A DNA stretch of 64,000 nucleotides. It comes from Agreia sp. VKM Ac-1783. Lineage in GTDB: Bacteria; Actinomycetota; Actinomycetes; Actinomycetales; Microbacteriaceae. The notes beneath the pieces are model-generated. The model was not told the DNA's origin. It did not search any database and worked only from the letters and a program-made list of their open reading frames with translations. The stretch spans positions 744,001 through 808,000 of the forward strand of contig NZ_FXWI01000003.1 in assembly GCF_900177765.1 (NCBI RefSeq). The letters run 5' to 3'. Positions 19,261 to 28,033 of this stretch are shown in pieces. The translations under genes and the position numbers were made by a program. How positions within the stretch are numbered: position 1 is the stretch's first letter; every line of letters begins with the position of its first letter.

Positions 19261-20505
19261 GTGACTCAGCCGTTCACCTCTCCTGTCGCCGTCGTTCCCT
19301 CGGGCGCACCCGGGCGTCCGTTCCCGTGGGGAGGACTCCTCGTTCTCGCCTCGGCCGTCTTCCTCTCGGTGACCGCCGAGATGCTGCCCACGGGTCTCCT
19401 GCCCGAGATGAGCACCGAGCTCGGGGTCGGTGAATCGCAGATCGGCCTTCTGGTCTCGGTCTTCGCGTTCGCCGTGGTGCTCACGAGCATCCCGCTGTCG
19501 CGTCTGACCCGCAGCGTGTCGCGGCACCGCCTCATCGTCCTCGTTCTCATCGTGGTCTCTCTCTCGAGCGCGGTCACCGCCATCGCGCCGACCTTCGAGA
19601 TCCTCGTGGGTGCGCGCATCGTCGGGGGCATGGCCCACGGACTCTTCTGGGCCGTCATGGGCGCGTACTCGGGGTACCTCGTTCCCAAGGAGTACCTCGG
19701 CCGGGCCGTCGCCATCACGACGGGCGGCGGCACCCTGGCGTTCGTGCTCGGAGTGCCGCTCGGCACGGTTCTGGGCCAGGCGATCGGGTGGCGCAGTGCC
19801 TTCGGCGCGATCGCCGTTCTCTGCATCATCGGCGCCGCGCTGATGCTCTGGCTGTTGCCCCGAGTCGAACGCCCGGCCAAGTCCGATGCGCTGCCCGAAC
19901 GGCATCCGTCGGGCCGGCGAAAGCTGGATGCGACGGTTCCCGCCGTGGCCCTGCTGTGCCTGCTGGCCGCGGTCATCATGATCGGGCACTACTCGTTCTA
20001 CACCTTCATCGCTCCGTATCTCACGGGCGAACTCGGCGTCGATTCCAGTCACGTGGGCCTGCTGCTCGCGATCTTCGGGCTGGCGGGCGCGGGAGGGCTT
20101 CTGCTCGCCGGAACGGTGTTCGGTCGTCGGCCCACCTTGGGCGTCGTGCTCGGGGTGGCGGTGACCGCGATCTCCGTGAGTGTCATGGCGGCGTTCTCGG
20201 CGAACCCCGTCGTCGCGATCCCGGCGTTCGTGCTGTGGGGACTCGTCTTCGGAACACTGCCGCCGCTCCTCGGCGCCCGCCTCCTGCACGTCGCGTCGGT
20301 CGACATCCGCGATACGGCCAGCGCCTTCTACTCGACCTCGTTCAACATCGGCATCGGCGGGGGAGCGCTCGTGGGCGCGGCATTGCTCGACGGATTCGGC
20401 TTGACGTCGTTGCCGGTCGCCTACCTCATCAAGCTGGCCCTGGCCGGCGCGCTTCTGGTGGCTGCGGAGGTCACATCGCGACGGAAAGCCGCTCGCGTCA
20501 GCTGA
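19261..20505 (+). CDS. MFS transporter, AraJ/PbuE-type efflux permease
   Basis: A 414-residue major facilitator with 12 predicted helices. The loop between helices 2 and 3 reads SRLTRSVSRHRL, and the family-like motif EMLPTGLLPEMSTELGVGES lies after helix 1, as in drug, purine or arabinose-type exporters. Substrate is unknown. The start is uncertain: GTG at 19261 is preferred, an upstream in-frame TTG at 19243 is possible, and neither has a clear Shine-Dalgarno. The stop overlaps the convergent sigma-factor stop by eight bases. Confidence 0.85.
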   Translation: MTQPFTSPVAVVPSGAPGRPFPWGGLLVLASAVFLSVTAEMLPTGLLPEMSTELGVGESQIGLLVSVFAFAVVLTSIPLSRLTRSVSRHRLIVLVLIVVSLSSAVTAIAPTFEILVGARIVGGMAHGLFWAVMGAYSGYLVPKEYLGRAVAITTGGGTLAFVLGVPLGTVLGQAIGWRSAFGAIAVLCIIGAALMLWLLPRVERPAKSDALPERHPSGRRKLDATVPAVALLCLLAAVIMIGHYSFYTFIAPYLTGELGVDSSHVGLLLAIFGLAGAGGLLLAGTVFGRRPTLGVVLGVAVTAISVSVMAAFSANPVVAIPAFVLWGLVFGTLPPLLGARLLHVASVDIRDTASAFYSTSFNIGIGGGALVGAALLDGFGLTSLPVAYLIKLALAGALLVAAEVTSRRKAARVS

Positions 20506-22402
20506 TCGTGTACGAGACGAGCCGAGTCAGGCCGTATCGTCCTGACTCCGGGTCGACGTAACGCATGCCGAGTGCGACGGGCCCCGGCTCGTCGGAGCCG
20601 TACGTCTGCGACCACATGCCCGCAGCATCGAGCGCGTGGATGTCGCTGCGCACCTCGCCGTTGACGATGCGCTGGATGCTCGCGCCGGGTGCTCCGACGA
20701 TAATCACGTCGTAGACGTCGCTGACCGCGATCGTCGACCCTTCGACGGGGTTCTGGATGGCGGGCGCGTCGAGGACCACCAGATGCTCGGGTGCGCTCGG
20801 CTGCGACGGAACGCCGTCGACGACCTGTCGCACGACCACTTCCCGACCCGACGGATCGCCCGTGATGCTGGAGCCGAAATCGGAGATGGACCAGGCGCCC
20901 GCACCGTCTGCGGACGTGGATACGAGCACGCTGCCGTCGGCATCGAGGATCTGCACAGTCGCTAGAGCTTCGGCCGTGCCGCTGAACAGGGGGAAGGTCA
21001 GCTGGTCGGCCGTCTGCACAACGGTGACCGTGGGAACGGCCGGGTCTGGTTTCGGATCGACGGGCGGCGTCGTCGGCACAACGACCGGCACCGCAGGCAC
21101 CGTAGGCGTCGTAGGCACCGTAGGCGTCGTAGGGGCCGTCGGCGCGTCGACAGGCTCGGGCGCCGTGACGGGTTCCGGCTGAACCGAGGGGTTCGGCTCT
21201 GTCGACCGTGCCGGGGGAGTGGACTCGTCGGGCGACGGAGCAGCTTCGGCCGGCGGCGCCGGTGGGCTGCTCGGTTGCGGCTCGGAGGTCGGAGCCGCGG
21301 CGACATTGCCGGCATCGGTCGCAGGGTCACCCGAGTCAGAGTATGAGCTGCCCGGATCTGCGGTCGTGCTTGCAGGTGCGTTCCAGAGTGCCGGTCCGAG
21401 GGTCACCGCCGCGACGACCGTGGCGGCCAAGGCGAGCGAACCGACGACGCTCGCCACGATGCCCGCGGCACCGAGTCCCGCTCCCATTCCACCCGCACCG
21501 GCGGATGAGGCGGTGCCGCCGCTCGACCCGATCGTGCTTGTTGAGCCTCCGCCCAGGTTGCTGGGCATCGACGCCGCAGCCGCCATGCCGCCCGCCGTTC
21601 CGCTGCCCGCTTGCAGCCACGACAGAAACCCCGCGGCTCCCGAGACGCCGGCAGCCAGGGGCAGAAGGACGAGCGCGAGGCGTGATCCGACATGGCGCGC
21701 CTCGTCAGCGACGATGGAGCACGAGGTGCAGCCCTCGAGGTGCTCGCGTACGCGTTTCGATTCTCGCGGGCCGAGAGTACCGCGGGTGAACGACCCCAGT
21801 CGCTCGATGGCTACCGCGCACTCGGGGTCTGTCGTGCGCTGAAGATGCGCCTGGATCCACGCCTGGCGGAGGCCCTCGCGCGCACGGTACGTCAGAGCCG
21901 AGACGGCGTTGGCCTTCATGCCGAGGAGTGGCGCGATCTCTGCCGAGGTGAGTTGCTCGACCTCGCTGTACCAGAGCGCCTCTTGCCAACGCGTGGGCAG
22001 GCTGCGGAACGCACTGACCGTGAGGCTCTTGTCGAGCGCGCGGAGAGACGCGTCTTCTTCTGTCGACGGATCGGCGATGAGGTCGAGATCTTCGCTGGCG
22101 TCTGCGCTCTTGGCTCGGGCCCACTGCATCGACACGTTGCGGATCGTCGTGAAGAGGTAGGGGCGGAAAGCCGCTGTCGGTCCGCCACCCGCGGAGATGG
22201 CCTGGAAGACGCGGGCGAATGCCTCGGAGAGGAGATCGTCTGCGTCGAAGCGGTGGCTTCGTGCGACGGCCCGGCCGGCCTGGGAGTGGCGGACCCACAG
22301 TTCGCCGAACGCGGCCGAATTGCCCTCGCGGGTGTAGTCGACCAACTCCATGTCAGAGGCGTCGCTGAGCGGGCGGGAGTGCGGATCGAGGTGGGCGGCC
22401 AT
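20498..22402 (-). CDS. ECF-type sigma factor fused to zinc-finger anti-sigma domain, membrane helices and Ig-like C-terminus
   Basis: A 634-residue composite regulator. Residues ~20-95 form sigma region 2 (DADDLLSEAFARVFQ, FRPYLFTTIRNVSM). Residues ~130-185 form region 4 with the helix-turn-helix TSAEIAPLLGMKANAVSALT. Next comes a zinc-finger anti-sigma module (Cys195, His221, Cys225, Cys228), hydrophobic segments at 242-262 and 314-338, and a Gly/Ser-rich loop between them. The rest is a Pro/Thr/Val-rich stalk (~345-455) and an Ig-like beta domain. ATG at 22402 has AGGAG ten bases upstream; a GTG at 22411 sits too close. Fused sigma/anti-sigma proteins are known in actinobacterial ECF groups; the promoter regulated and signal sensed are unknown. 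Confidence 0.85.
   Translation of the reverse strand: MAAHLDPHSRPLSDASDMELVDYTREGNSAAFGELWVRHSQAGRAVARSHRFDADDLLSEAFARVFQAISAGGGPTAAFRPYLFTTIRNVSMQWARAKSADASEDLDLIADPSTEEDASLRALDKSLTVSAFRSLPTRWQEALWYSEVEQLTSAEIAPLLGMKANAVSALTYRAREGLRQAWIQAHLQRTTDPECAVAIERLGSFTRGTLGPRESKRVREHLEGCTSCSIVADEARHVGSRLALVLLPLAAGVSGAAGFLSWLQAGSGTAGGMAAAASMPSNLGGGSTSTIGSSGGTASSAGAGGMGAGLGAAGIVASVVGSLALAATVVAAVTLGPALWNAPASTTADPGSSYSDSGDPATDAGNVAAAPTSEPQPSSPPAPPAEAAPSPDESTPPARSTEPNPSVQPEPVTAPEPVDAPTAPTTPTVPTTPTVPAVPVVVPTTPPVDPKPDPAVPTVTVVQTADQLTFPLFSGTAEALATVQILDADGSVLVSTSADGAGAWSISDFGSSITGDPSGREVVVRQVVDGVPSQPSAPEHLVVLDAPAIQNPVEGSTIAVSDVYDVIIVGAPGASIQRIVNGEVRSDIHALDAAGMWSQTYGSDEPGPVALGMRYVDPESGRYGLTRLVSYTIS
21098..21133. 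repeat. Two perfect 18-bp tandem units inside the sigma-factor stalk
   Basis: CACCGTAGGCGTCGTAGG occurs twice in a row (21098-21115 and 21116-21133). On the coding strand each unit encodes six residues of the Pro-Thr-Thr-Pro-Thr-Val type. The period keeps frame, so copy-number change would alter only the stalk length. Confidence 0.85.
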
Positions 22403-22487
22403 CGGGCGCACACTCCTTTTATCAAGGGGAAATGGAACAGGACTGCAGGGGTCCCCATTCCCCCCTCACGTTTATGGACACGCGAGG

Positions 22488-22506
22488 GTGGCGTCTATGA
22501 CGCCAC
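22488..22506. promoter_or_regulatory. Perfect hairpin in the sigma factor-glyA intergenic region
   Basis: GTGGCGTC, a TAT loop and GACGCCAC form a perfect 8-bp stem. The surrounding 282 bases hold no gene and separate the divergent sigma-factor and glyA genes. A second, shorter inverted repeat (GATGGT/ACCATC, 22568-22580) lies downstream. It could be an operator or a leader structure; I recognise no known riboswitch. Confidence 0.4.
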
Positions 22507-22693
22507 TTGTACCAGAAATCTTACCGGATGGCTGTTGTAGGCTTCCTTCTGTCGCAACTGGCGTTCAGATGGTCACCATCGGGAAGCGACTGACACGAAT
22601 TCGGCCGCGCGCCTGGGTCGATCCGGATACTGCATCACCCCGTCGTTAGCGCGGCGGCTACATTTCCGTTTCTGTCACTTTTAGGAGCCAGCC

Positions 22694-23977
22694 TTGTCTG
22701 ATCACACGTCCTCCTCGTTCAACGAACCCCTCGAGGTAGTCGATCCCGAGATCTACGCCGTTCTCGAGAAAGAACTCGGTCGCCAGCGCGACACGCTCGA
22801 GATGATCGCCAGCGAGAACTTCGTTCCGCGTGCCGTGCTGCAGTCGCAGGGATCGGTTCTCACGAACAAGTACGCCGAGGGCTATCCTGGGCGCCGCTAC
22901 TACGGCGGCTGCGAGTTCGTCGACATCGCGGAGGAGCTGGCCATCGCTCGGGCCAAGAGTCTGTTCGGAGCCGAGTACGCGAACGTGCAGCCGCACTCCG
23001 GGGCCACCGCCAACGCGGCCGTCCTCTCAGCCATCGCCACTCCCGGGGACACCATCCTCGGACTCGAGCTGAGCCACGGCGGCCACCTCACCCACGGCAT
23101 GAAGCTCAACTTCTCGGGCAAGCTCTACAACGCCGTCGCGTACGGGGTCGACCCCGAGACGTTCCTCGTCGACATGAACGTGGTGCGCGACAAGGCGCTC
23201 GAGCACCGCCCCCAGGTCATCATCGCCGGATGGTCGGCGTATCCGCGGCACCTCGACTTCGCTGCCTTCCGCGCCATCGCCGACGAGGTCGGTGCCAAGC
23301 TCTGGGTCGACATGGCTCACTTCGCCGGGCTCGTCGCCGCAGGACTTCACCCGTCACCGGTGCCCTTCGCCGATGTCGTCTCGTCGACCGTGCACAAGAC
23401 CATCGGTGGTCCGCGTTCCGGGTTCATCATCAGCCGCGATACCGAGCTGGCGAAGAAGCTCAACTCGAACGTCTTCCCCGGCCAGCAGGGCGGTCCGCTG
23501 ATGCACGTCATCGCCGCCAAAGCGACCGCGTTCAAGTTGGCCGCCGAGCCCGAATTCCGTGACCGCCAGCAGCGCACCATCGACGGCGCGCGCATCGTCG
23601 CCGAGCGCCTCACGGCCGAAGACTCGCGCGCCGGCGGTCTCGACGTTCTCACCGGCGGAACAGAGGTCCACCTCGTTCTCGCCGACCTGCGCACCTCGCC
23701 CCTCGACGGCCAGCAGGCCGAAGACGTGCTGCACGAGGTCGGCATCACCGTCAACCGCAACTCCGTGCCGTTCGATCCTCGACCTCCGATGGTGACTTCC
23801 GGTCTGCGCATCGGAACGCCCGCGCTCGCGACCCGCGGATTCGGTGACGTCGAGTTCACCGAGGTAGCCGACATCATCGCCGAGACGCTCAAGCCGGGCG
23901 CTGACACGGCTGCGCTGCGCACCCGCGTCTCCGCCCTGACCGAGGCGTTCCCCCTCTACCCGGGACTCGTCCAGTGA
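22694..23977 (+). CDS. glyA: Serine hydroxymethyltransferase
   Basis: GlyA, 427 residues. This PLP enzyme interconverts serine and glycine with transfer of a one-carbon unit to THF. The PLP lysine is Lys235 in [13 protein letters not shown]. Other signatures are [33 protein letters not shown] and [19 protein letters not shown]. Start is TTG at 22694, supported by AGGAG at 22683-22687. The stop overlaps the folD GTG (GTGA), coupling two successive one-carbon enzymes. Confidence 0.98.
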   Translation: MSDHTSSSFNEPLEVVDPEIYAVLEKELGRQRDTLEMIASENFVPRAVLQSQGSVLTNKYAEGYPGRRYYGGCEFVDIAEELAIARAKSLFGAEYANVQPHSGATANAAVLSAIATPGDTILGLELSHGGHLTHGMKLNFSGKLYNAVAYGVDPETFLVDMNVVRDKALEHRPQVIIAGWSAYPRHLDFAAFRAIADEVGAKLWVDMAHFAGLVAAGLHPSPVPFADVVSSTVHKTIGGPRSGFIISRDTELAKKLNSNVFPGQQGGPLMHVIAAKATAFKLAAEPEFRDRQQRTIDGARIVAERLTAEDSRAGGLDVLTGGTEVHLVLADLRTSPLDGQQAEDVLHEVGITVNRNSVPFDPRPPMVTSGLRIGTPALATRGFGDVEFTEVADIIAETLKPGADTAALRTRVSALTEAFPLYPGLVQ

Positions 23978-24858
23978 CGGCCGTCGTCCTCGACGGCGTC
24001 GCCACGGCCTCGGCCATCAAGTCGGAGCTCGCGCAGCGCGTCGCAGATCTGAAGGAGCAGGGCATCTACCCGGGCCTCGGAACGCTCCTGGTCGGAGACG
24101 ATCCCGCATCCCGTTCATACGTCGCGGGCAAGCACCGCGACTGCGCCGAGGTGGGCATCGAGTCGATCCGAGTGGATCTTCCGGCCACGGCGAGCGAGCA
24201 AGACGTGCGAGACGCCATCGCCGCGCTGAACGCAGACCCTCTCGTCACGGGCTACATCGTGCAGCTCCCGCTGCCGAACGGCATCGACGAGAACGCCATG
24301 CTCGAACTCATCGATCCGGCCAAGGATGCCGATGGTCTGCACCCGACCAACCTCGGCCGCCTCGTGCTCACGGTCGATCCTGCGTCGAGCGCCGGGCGTC
24401 CGGCTCCGCTTCCCTGCACGCCAGCCGGAATCGTGGAGATCCTCCGTCGATACGACGTTCCGCTGAGCGGTCAGCACGTGGTGATCGTCGGTCGCGGCCT
24501 CACGGTCGGTCGTCCGCTCGGGCTTTTGCTCACACGCAAGGGAATCGACGCCACGGTGACCCTCACGCATTCGCGCACGCGGGATCTGGAGGCGGAGGTG
24601 CGCCGAGCCGACATCGTCATCGCGGCTGTCGGCGTGCCGGGTCTCATCAAAGCGGAGTGGATCAAGCCCGGCGCCGCAGTTCTCGACGTGGGCATCAGCC
24701 GAGTCGTCGATGAAGAGACGGGCAAGGCTCGGCTTCGCGGTGACGTCGATCCCGGCGTAGCCGAGGTCGCCGGCTTCCTCTCGCCGGTTCCCGGCGGAGT
24801 GGGCCCCATGACTCGGGCGCTGCTCGTACAGAATGTGGTCGACGCCGCGACACCGTAG
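23974..24858 (+). CDS. folD: Bifunctional methylene-THF dehydrogenase / methenyl-THF cyclohydrolase
   Basis: FolD, 294 residues. It converts 5,10-methylene-THF to 10-formyl-THF and makes NADPH. Family motifs include the [17 protein letters not shown] region (usual YxxxK lysine), [10 protein letters not shown], [16 protein letters not shown], [11 protein letters not shown], and the nucleotide-binding [18 protein letters not shown]. The GTG start overlaps glyA. Its product feeds PurN and PurH, also encoded in this window. Confidence 0.97.
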   Translation: MTAVVLDGVATASAIKSELAQRVADLKEQGIYPGLGTLLVGDDPASRSYVAGKHRDCAEVGIESIRVDLPATASEQDVRDAIAALNADPLVTGYIVQLPLPNGIDENAMLELIDPAKDADGLHPTNLGRLVLTVDPASSAGRPAPLPCTPAGIVEILRRYDVPLSGQHVVIVGRGLTVGRPLGLLLTRKGIDATVTLTHSRTRDLEAEVRRADIVIAAVGVPGLIKAEWIKPGAAVLDVGISRVVDEETGKARLRGDVDPGVAEVAGFLSPVPGGVGPMTRALLVQNVVDAATP

Positions 24859-24900
24859 TTGCGGCATGTGAACACGACCCCACCACAGAAGGAGGAACGT

Positions 24901-25038
24901 ATGACGAACGAACATCCCATCCCTCGCGATCCGGGCAAGAAGACGGTCGACGAGAAAGAGGAGACCGTCCTCGAGGATCTCGAGGAGTCACTGCCGACCG
25001 AACCGGAGCCGACCGACGGGCCTGCGCCCGGCGCCTGA
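24901..25038 (+). CDS. Acidic 45-residue microprotein
   Basis: A small open frame with a strong AGAAGGAGGAA ribosome site just upstream of ATG 24901. The product is very acidic and disordered-looking (TVDEKEETVLEDLEESLP, then Pro/Glu/Thr). It follows folD by 42 bases and precedes a hairpin, so it is probably the last gene of the glyA-folD unit. No family is recognised. The ribosome site, clean codons and position argue that it is real. Confidence 0.6.
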   Translation: MTNEHPIPRDPGKKTVDEKEETVLEDLEESLPTEPEPTDGPAPGA

Positions 25039-25044
25039 CTCGCG

Positions 25045-25087
25045 CGTCGCCCGGCTCCGGCATCCGGATGCTCGGGGCCGGGCGACG
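25045..25087 (+). terminator. Large hairpin after the acidic microprotein gene
   Basis: CGTCGCCCGGC (25045-25055) pairs perfectly with GCCGGGCGACG (25077-25087). The loop itself holds the palindrome GCATCCGGATGC. No T-run follows, so it may be a factor-dependent or weak terminator. Confidence 0.6.
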
Positions 25088-25102
25088 CCGTAGGCTTGTG
25101 CC

Positions 25103-26020
25103 GTGAGAGCAGCGACAGGCACCCAATTTTCCGTAGCGTTCGGCGACTCCCGAGCAACGATCACCGAACTGGCGGCGGGCCTTCGCGGCCTCGTGCTGAA
25201 CGGCGTCGAGGTGGTCCGCGAGTACCCCGAACAGTCATTGCCGCCCATGGGTCAGGGCATCGTCCTCGTTCCCTGGCCGAATCGCATCGCCAAGGGCGCG
25301 TGGGTGCTCGACGGGGTCAAGCAGCAACTCGACATCACTGAGCCTTCGACCGGCAACGCCACCCACGGTCTGCTCCGCAACACGGCGTATTCGGTGGCCG
25401 AACAGGGGGAGGGATTCCTCACCCTCAGGGCCCGGGTCTTTCCTCAGCACGGCTACCCGTTCCTGCTCGACACCTCCGTGAGCTACGAGCTCAGCGAGGC
25501 TGGTCTCACGGTGACTCACGCCATTACGAACGAGTCGGATTCCTCCGCTCCGGTTGCGGTCGGAGCGCACCCGTACTTCGTCATCGGTTCCACTCCGATC
25601 GAGGATCTGAGCCTCACCATCGCAGCGGACACGGTCTACGAGTATGACGACGCGTTCATTCCGACCGCAGAGGTTCCGGTCGAAGACGCCGGACTCGATC
25701 TGCGTGCGGGGCGTCATCTCTCGGAGGTCGACCTGAACCATGCATTCGGTTCTCTGACCGAGACGGGAGGCCAGAACATCCACTCGCTCGTGTCGCCCGA
25801 CGGCCAACGGGTCGAACTGTGGACTGACTCGAACTTCGCCTATGTTCAGGCGTACAACCCGCGCGAGTTTCCTTTCGAGACAGGAACGGGAATGGCTATC
25901 GCCCTAGAACCGATGACGGCCCCCGCCAATGCGTTCAACACGGGCGAGGGCCTTCATTGGGTAGAACCCGGAGCATCATGGATGCTCAGTTGGGGCGTGC
26001 GGTACCGCCCCGCGTCGTAG
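25103..26020 (+). CDS. Aldose 1-epimerase (mutarotase) family protein
   Basis: A 305-residue galactose-mutarotase-like beta-sandwich protein. Substrate-site residues of the family can be seen: the Asn-Arg in VPWPNRIAKG, His in NATHGLLRN, His in VGAHPYFVI and the late acidic residue in IALEPMTAP. Members interconvert alpha and beta anomers of aldoses or hexose-6-phosphates; the exact sugar cannot be told. Start is GTG at 25103. It is convergent with the small membrane protein that follows (5-base gap). Confidence 0.9.
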   Translation: MRAATGTQFSVAFGDSRATITELAAGLRGLVLNGVEVVREYPEQSLPPMGQGIVLVPWPNRIAKGAWVLDGVKQQLDITEPSTGNATHGLLRNTAYSVAEQGEGFLTLRARVFPQHGYPFLLDTSVSYELSEAGLTVTHAITNESDSSAPVAVGAHPYFVIGSTPIEDLSLTIAADTVYEYDDAFIPTAEVPVEDAGLDLRAGRHLSEVDLNHAFGSLTETGGQNIHSLVSPDGQRVELWTDSNFAYVQAYNPREFPFETGTGMAIALEPMTAPANAFNTGEGLHWVEPGASWMLSWGVRYRPAS

Positions 26021-26025
26021 CGGCG

Positions 26026-26190
26026 TCAGACGTTCTTGCGACCGGTGAGCGCTCTGACGATGAAGGCGATCACGGCCAGCACGAGCAGGATGATGCCCAC
26101 GTAGAGCAGGAAGTTCAGCGACGAGACGAACCCGCCCGTGAAGAGCAGGATGATGGCGATGACGGCGACGATGATAAATAGCAGGTTCAC
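26026..26190 (-). CDS. Small hydrophobic membrane protein
   Basis: About 54 residues: two hydrophobic stretches (LLFIIVAVIAIILLFTGGFV and LLYVGIILLVLAVIAFIVRAL) and a basic tail. GTG at 26190 is preferred because GGGAAAGG lies about ten bases upstream; an in-frame ATG at 26211 would add seven residues but has no ribosome site. It resembles the many short two-helix proteins of actinobacteria, and function is unknown. The ~210 bases upstream, shared with the plus-strand gene at 26425, contain no other gene. Confidence 0.6.
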   Translation of the reverse strand: MNLLFIIVAVIAIILLFTGGFVSSLNFLLYVGIILLVLAVIAFIVRALTGRKNV

Positions 26191-26424
26191 GAGAGATGTA
26201 CCTTTCCCCATTCGAAGTCGACCGAAAATGCCGACGCCCAAAAATAGGGCCGCAGCCCTGGTGTGCGATACGGCTGGACACGTAGACGCTGCCCCGGTAT
26301 CGTTCCGTCCGCTCATTTCTCCGGGTGCGCCGTAGCGGGCCGCGGGGGCGACGTAAACCCCTTGTTGGGGGGTGATGCTGCGCCTAGCCTGAAGACATCA
26401 AGCAACTCTGAAAGGAGTGGATTC

Positions 26425-26682
26425 ATGTCTCTCGTTATCGACAGCATGCCGTCGCCGTCGACGGCGCCCGACTCCATTACGACAGAAGGTGCCGCGACGC
26501 AGCTTCACTGGCACCTGGTCTTCGACGGCGTGTGGCTCGCCCGCCGCGAGGGTCGCTTCGCCGGAATGGTGCAGGGCATGCCCGGTCACCCCGCGAAATT
26601 GACGGATGCCTGCGGCAACCTCTGCGGTCTCTACAAGTCCGTCGATGATGCGAAGGGGGCGCTGCTCGTCCTCTCGCGCTAG
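26425..26682 (+). CDS. Conserved-looking small protein of unknown function
   Basis: An 85-residue protein starting at ATG 26425 behind a strong GAAAGGAG site. It contains an aromatic-rich segment (QLHWHLVFDGVWLARREGRF) and a second part with two Cys (in TDACGNLCGLYKSV). No membrane segment or signal peptide. I cannot name a family. A compact terminator follows. Confidence 0.65.
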   Translation: MSLVIDSMPSPSTAPDSITTEGAATQLHWHLVFDGVWLARREGRFAGMVQGMPGHPAKLTDACGNLCGLYKSVDDAKGALLVLSR

Positions 26683-26726
26683 TCTGATCACCAGATCGCT
26701 TCGCATACGTTGCTCTGAATTGGCAA

Positions 26727-26745
26727 CCCCGTAAAAGGGGCTTTT
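26727..26745 (+). terminator. Short terminator
   Basis: CCCC, a GTAAAA loop and GGGG are followed by CTTTTC, 44 bases after the stop of the 85-residue gene. Confidence 0.65.
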
Positions 26746-26762
26746 CTGGCGACTAGTTTTGT

Positions 26763-26800
26763 AAGGGAGCTCACGTGGAATTGGATCCACGTGGGCCCTT
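26763..26800 (+). promoter_or_regulatory. Inverted repeat / hairpin before the DUF7882-like gene
   Basis: CACGTGGA (26772-26779) and TCCACGTG (26786-26793) are perfect 8-base arms; AAGGG and CCCTT extend the stem after small bulges. It sits 24 bases before the ATG at 26825 and could be an operator, a leader structure or part of a small RNA. Confidence 0.45.
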
Positions 26801-26824
26801 TGTCAGGAACGGACGTTTTTAAAT

Positions 26825-27148
26825 ATGGGCAGACTGATCTACGGCACCGGAGACACCGACGTCGAGTTCGAGGATCGGCTGCTCGCCCACCTCAAAGTCG
26901 TGATCTCGACGAAGCTTCGACGCAATGAGGCGTTCATGCTGTCGTGGGAGCACGGAACCGAAGAGGGCAGCGGCCGCAGCACGATCTGGATCCATCCCTC
27001 GATTCCCCTTCACTTCCGGTTCTACGGAAACAAGTCGCCCGCGCTCAACCGGGTGTGGATCGAAGACCTCATGCTGGCCGCGAACAGTACCGGTGGTCTC
27101 AGGCCTGTACCGGAGCCCGACGAGCACGCCGAGTCCGGGGTCTCATAG
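26825..27148 (+). CDS. DUF7882-type small protein (often mis-annotated as DNA ligase)
   Basis: A 107-residue protein beginning MGRLIYG and carrying MLSWEHG, TIWIHPSIPLHFRF and MLAANSTGGL. This matches a small protein family common in Microbacteriaceae, which I recall as DUF7882 and sometimes labelled ATP-dependent DNA ligase, although it is far too short to be one. Function is unknown. No good Shine-Dalgarno precedes the ATG. Its end overlaps the convergent EI24 gene by six bases. Confidence 0.75.
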   Translation: MGRLIYGTGDTDVEFEDRLLAHLKVVISTKLRRNEAFMLSWEHGTEEGSGRSTIWIHPSIPLHFRFYGNKSPALNRVWIEDLMLAANSTGGLRPVPEPDEHAESGVS

Positions 27149-27934
27149 CCTCACGGGGCTCGACGAGTCCGGCTCTGCGAGGGCCTGCCGCGAGAGCAGC
27201 GCCCCGCCGGCGACGGCGGCGGGCATCACGAACACGGCCCCCAGCGGAATGAGGAAGACGAGGTAACTCGCGACTCCGAAGCCGAGCGCCGTCGGCCTCA
27301 TCGCGGCGAGTGACCGTCTCCTCTCGCTCAGCGTGCGGCCTCGGGCATCGAACGCCTTGCCCGTGAGTTCCACCGTCAGGAACCACCCGGCTACCGCCGC
27401 GCCCAGAACGGGAACCAGAGTCTGTCCGACGACCGGAATGAACCCGAGAACGAAGAGACAGATTCCGAGGAGCGCGGTGGCGACCAGGATGCGCAGAGCG
27501 TCTAAGACACCGCGGAGGACCGACGGCCAGAAGGCCATCTCCACCTCGTCGGGGATGCCACCGAGACGGTCCTCGACGCTCCGCCAGATCTTCTCATAGA
27601 ACGGGTCGCCGACGGCGAGGGTGATGGCCGTGTACGTGTAGACGACGAGAAGACCGCCTAGAGCGAGGAATGCGATGACGGCCGTGATGCGTAAGGCGGT
27701 GCGCCAGCCCTCGTCCCACTCGTCGGCGAACGGGGTCGCCCATTCTGCCAACGCCGGGGCATTGAGAAAGAGCACGATGAGCACGGCGAGGTAGACCGCG
27801 GCCACGATGAGGGCCGGAAGCGCGCCGAAGAGCATAAGCCGGGGGTCGCTGCCCCACATGCGGAGCCCGCGCCCGAGATAGGCGACGCCGTCGAAGAACT
27901 GGCGGGCGACGCTTCGAGCGGGTGCGGGCGACAT
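27143..27934 (-). CDS. EI24-domain (CysZ-like) membrane protein
   Basis: A 263-residue integral membrane protein of the EI24/CysZ family. It starts with FFDGVAYLGRGLRMW and has about four hydrophobic regions, the re-entrant-type segment VGDPFYEKIWRSVEDRLGG and a GFIPVVGQTLVPVLGA stretch. CysZ relatives carry sulfate, but most actinobacterial EI24 proteins are uncharacterised, so sulfate transport is only a possibility. It overlaps the preceding convergent gene by six bases. Confidence 0.85.
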   Translation of the reverse strand: MSPAPARSVARQFFDGVAYLGRGLRMWGSDPRLMLFGALPALIVAAVYLAVLIVLFLNAPALAEWATPFADEWDEGWRTALRITAVIAFLALGGLLVVYTYTAITLAVGDPFYEKIWRSVEDRLGGIPDEVEMAFWPSVLRGVLDALRILVATALLGICLFVLGFIPVVGQTLVPVLGAAVAGWFLTVELTGKAFDARGRTLSERRRSLAAMRPTALGFGVASYLVFLIPLGAVFVMPAAVAGGALLSRQALAEPDSSSPVRL

Positions 27935-28033
27935 GGGTCTTCATCGTACGGGGCCGCGGGCGCGGAGCGAAAGCTGCGACCGCTGCTACCTCAGTAACGC
28001 GATGATCACAATGCCCGGGCGCGAAAGGCCGCT

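Noticed and set aside
22507-22693. Possible glycine or THF riboswitch before glyA
   Set aside because: None of the known conserved core sequences for these classes is visible.
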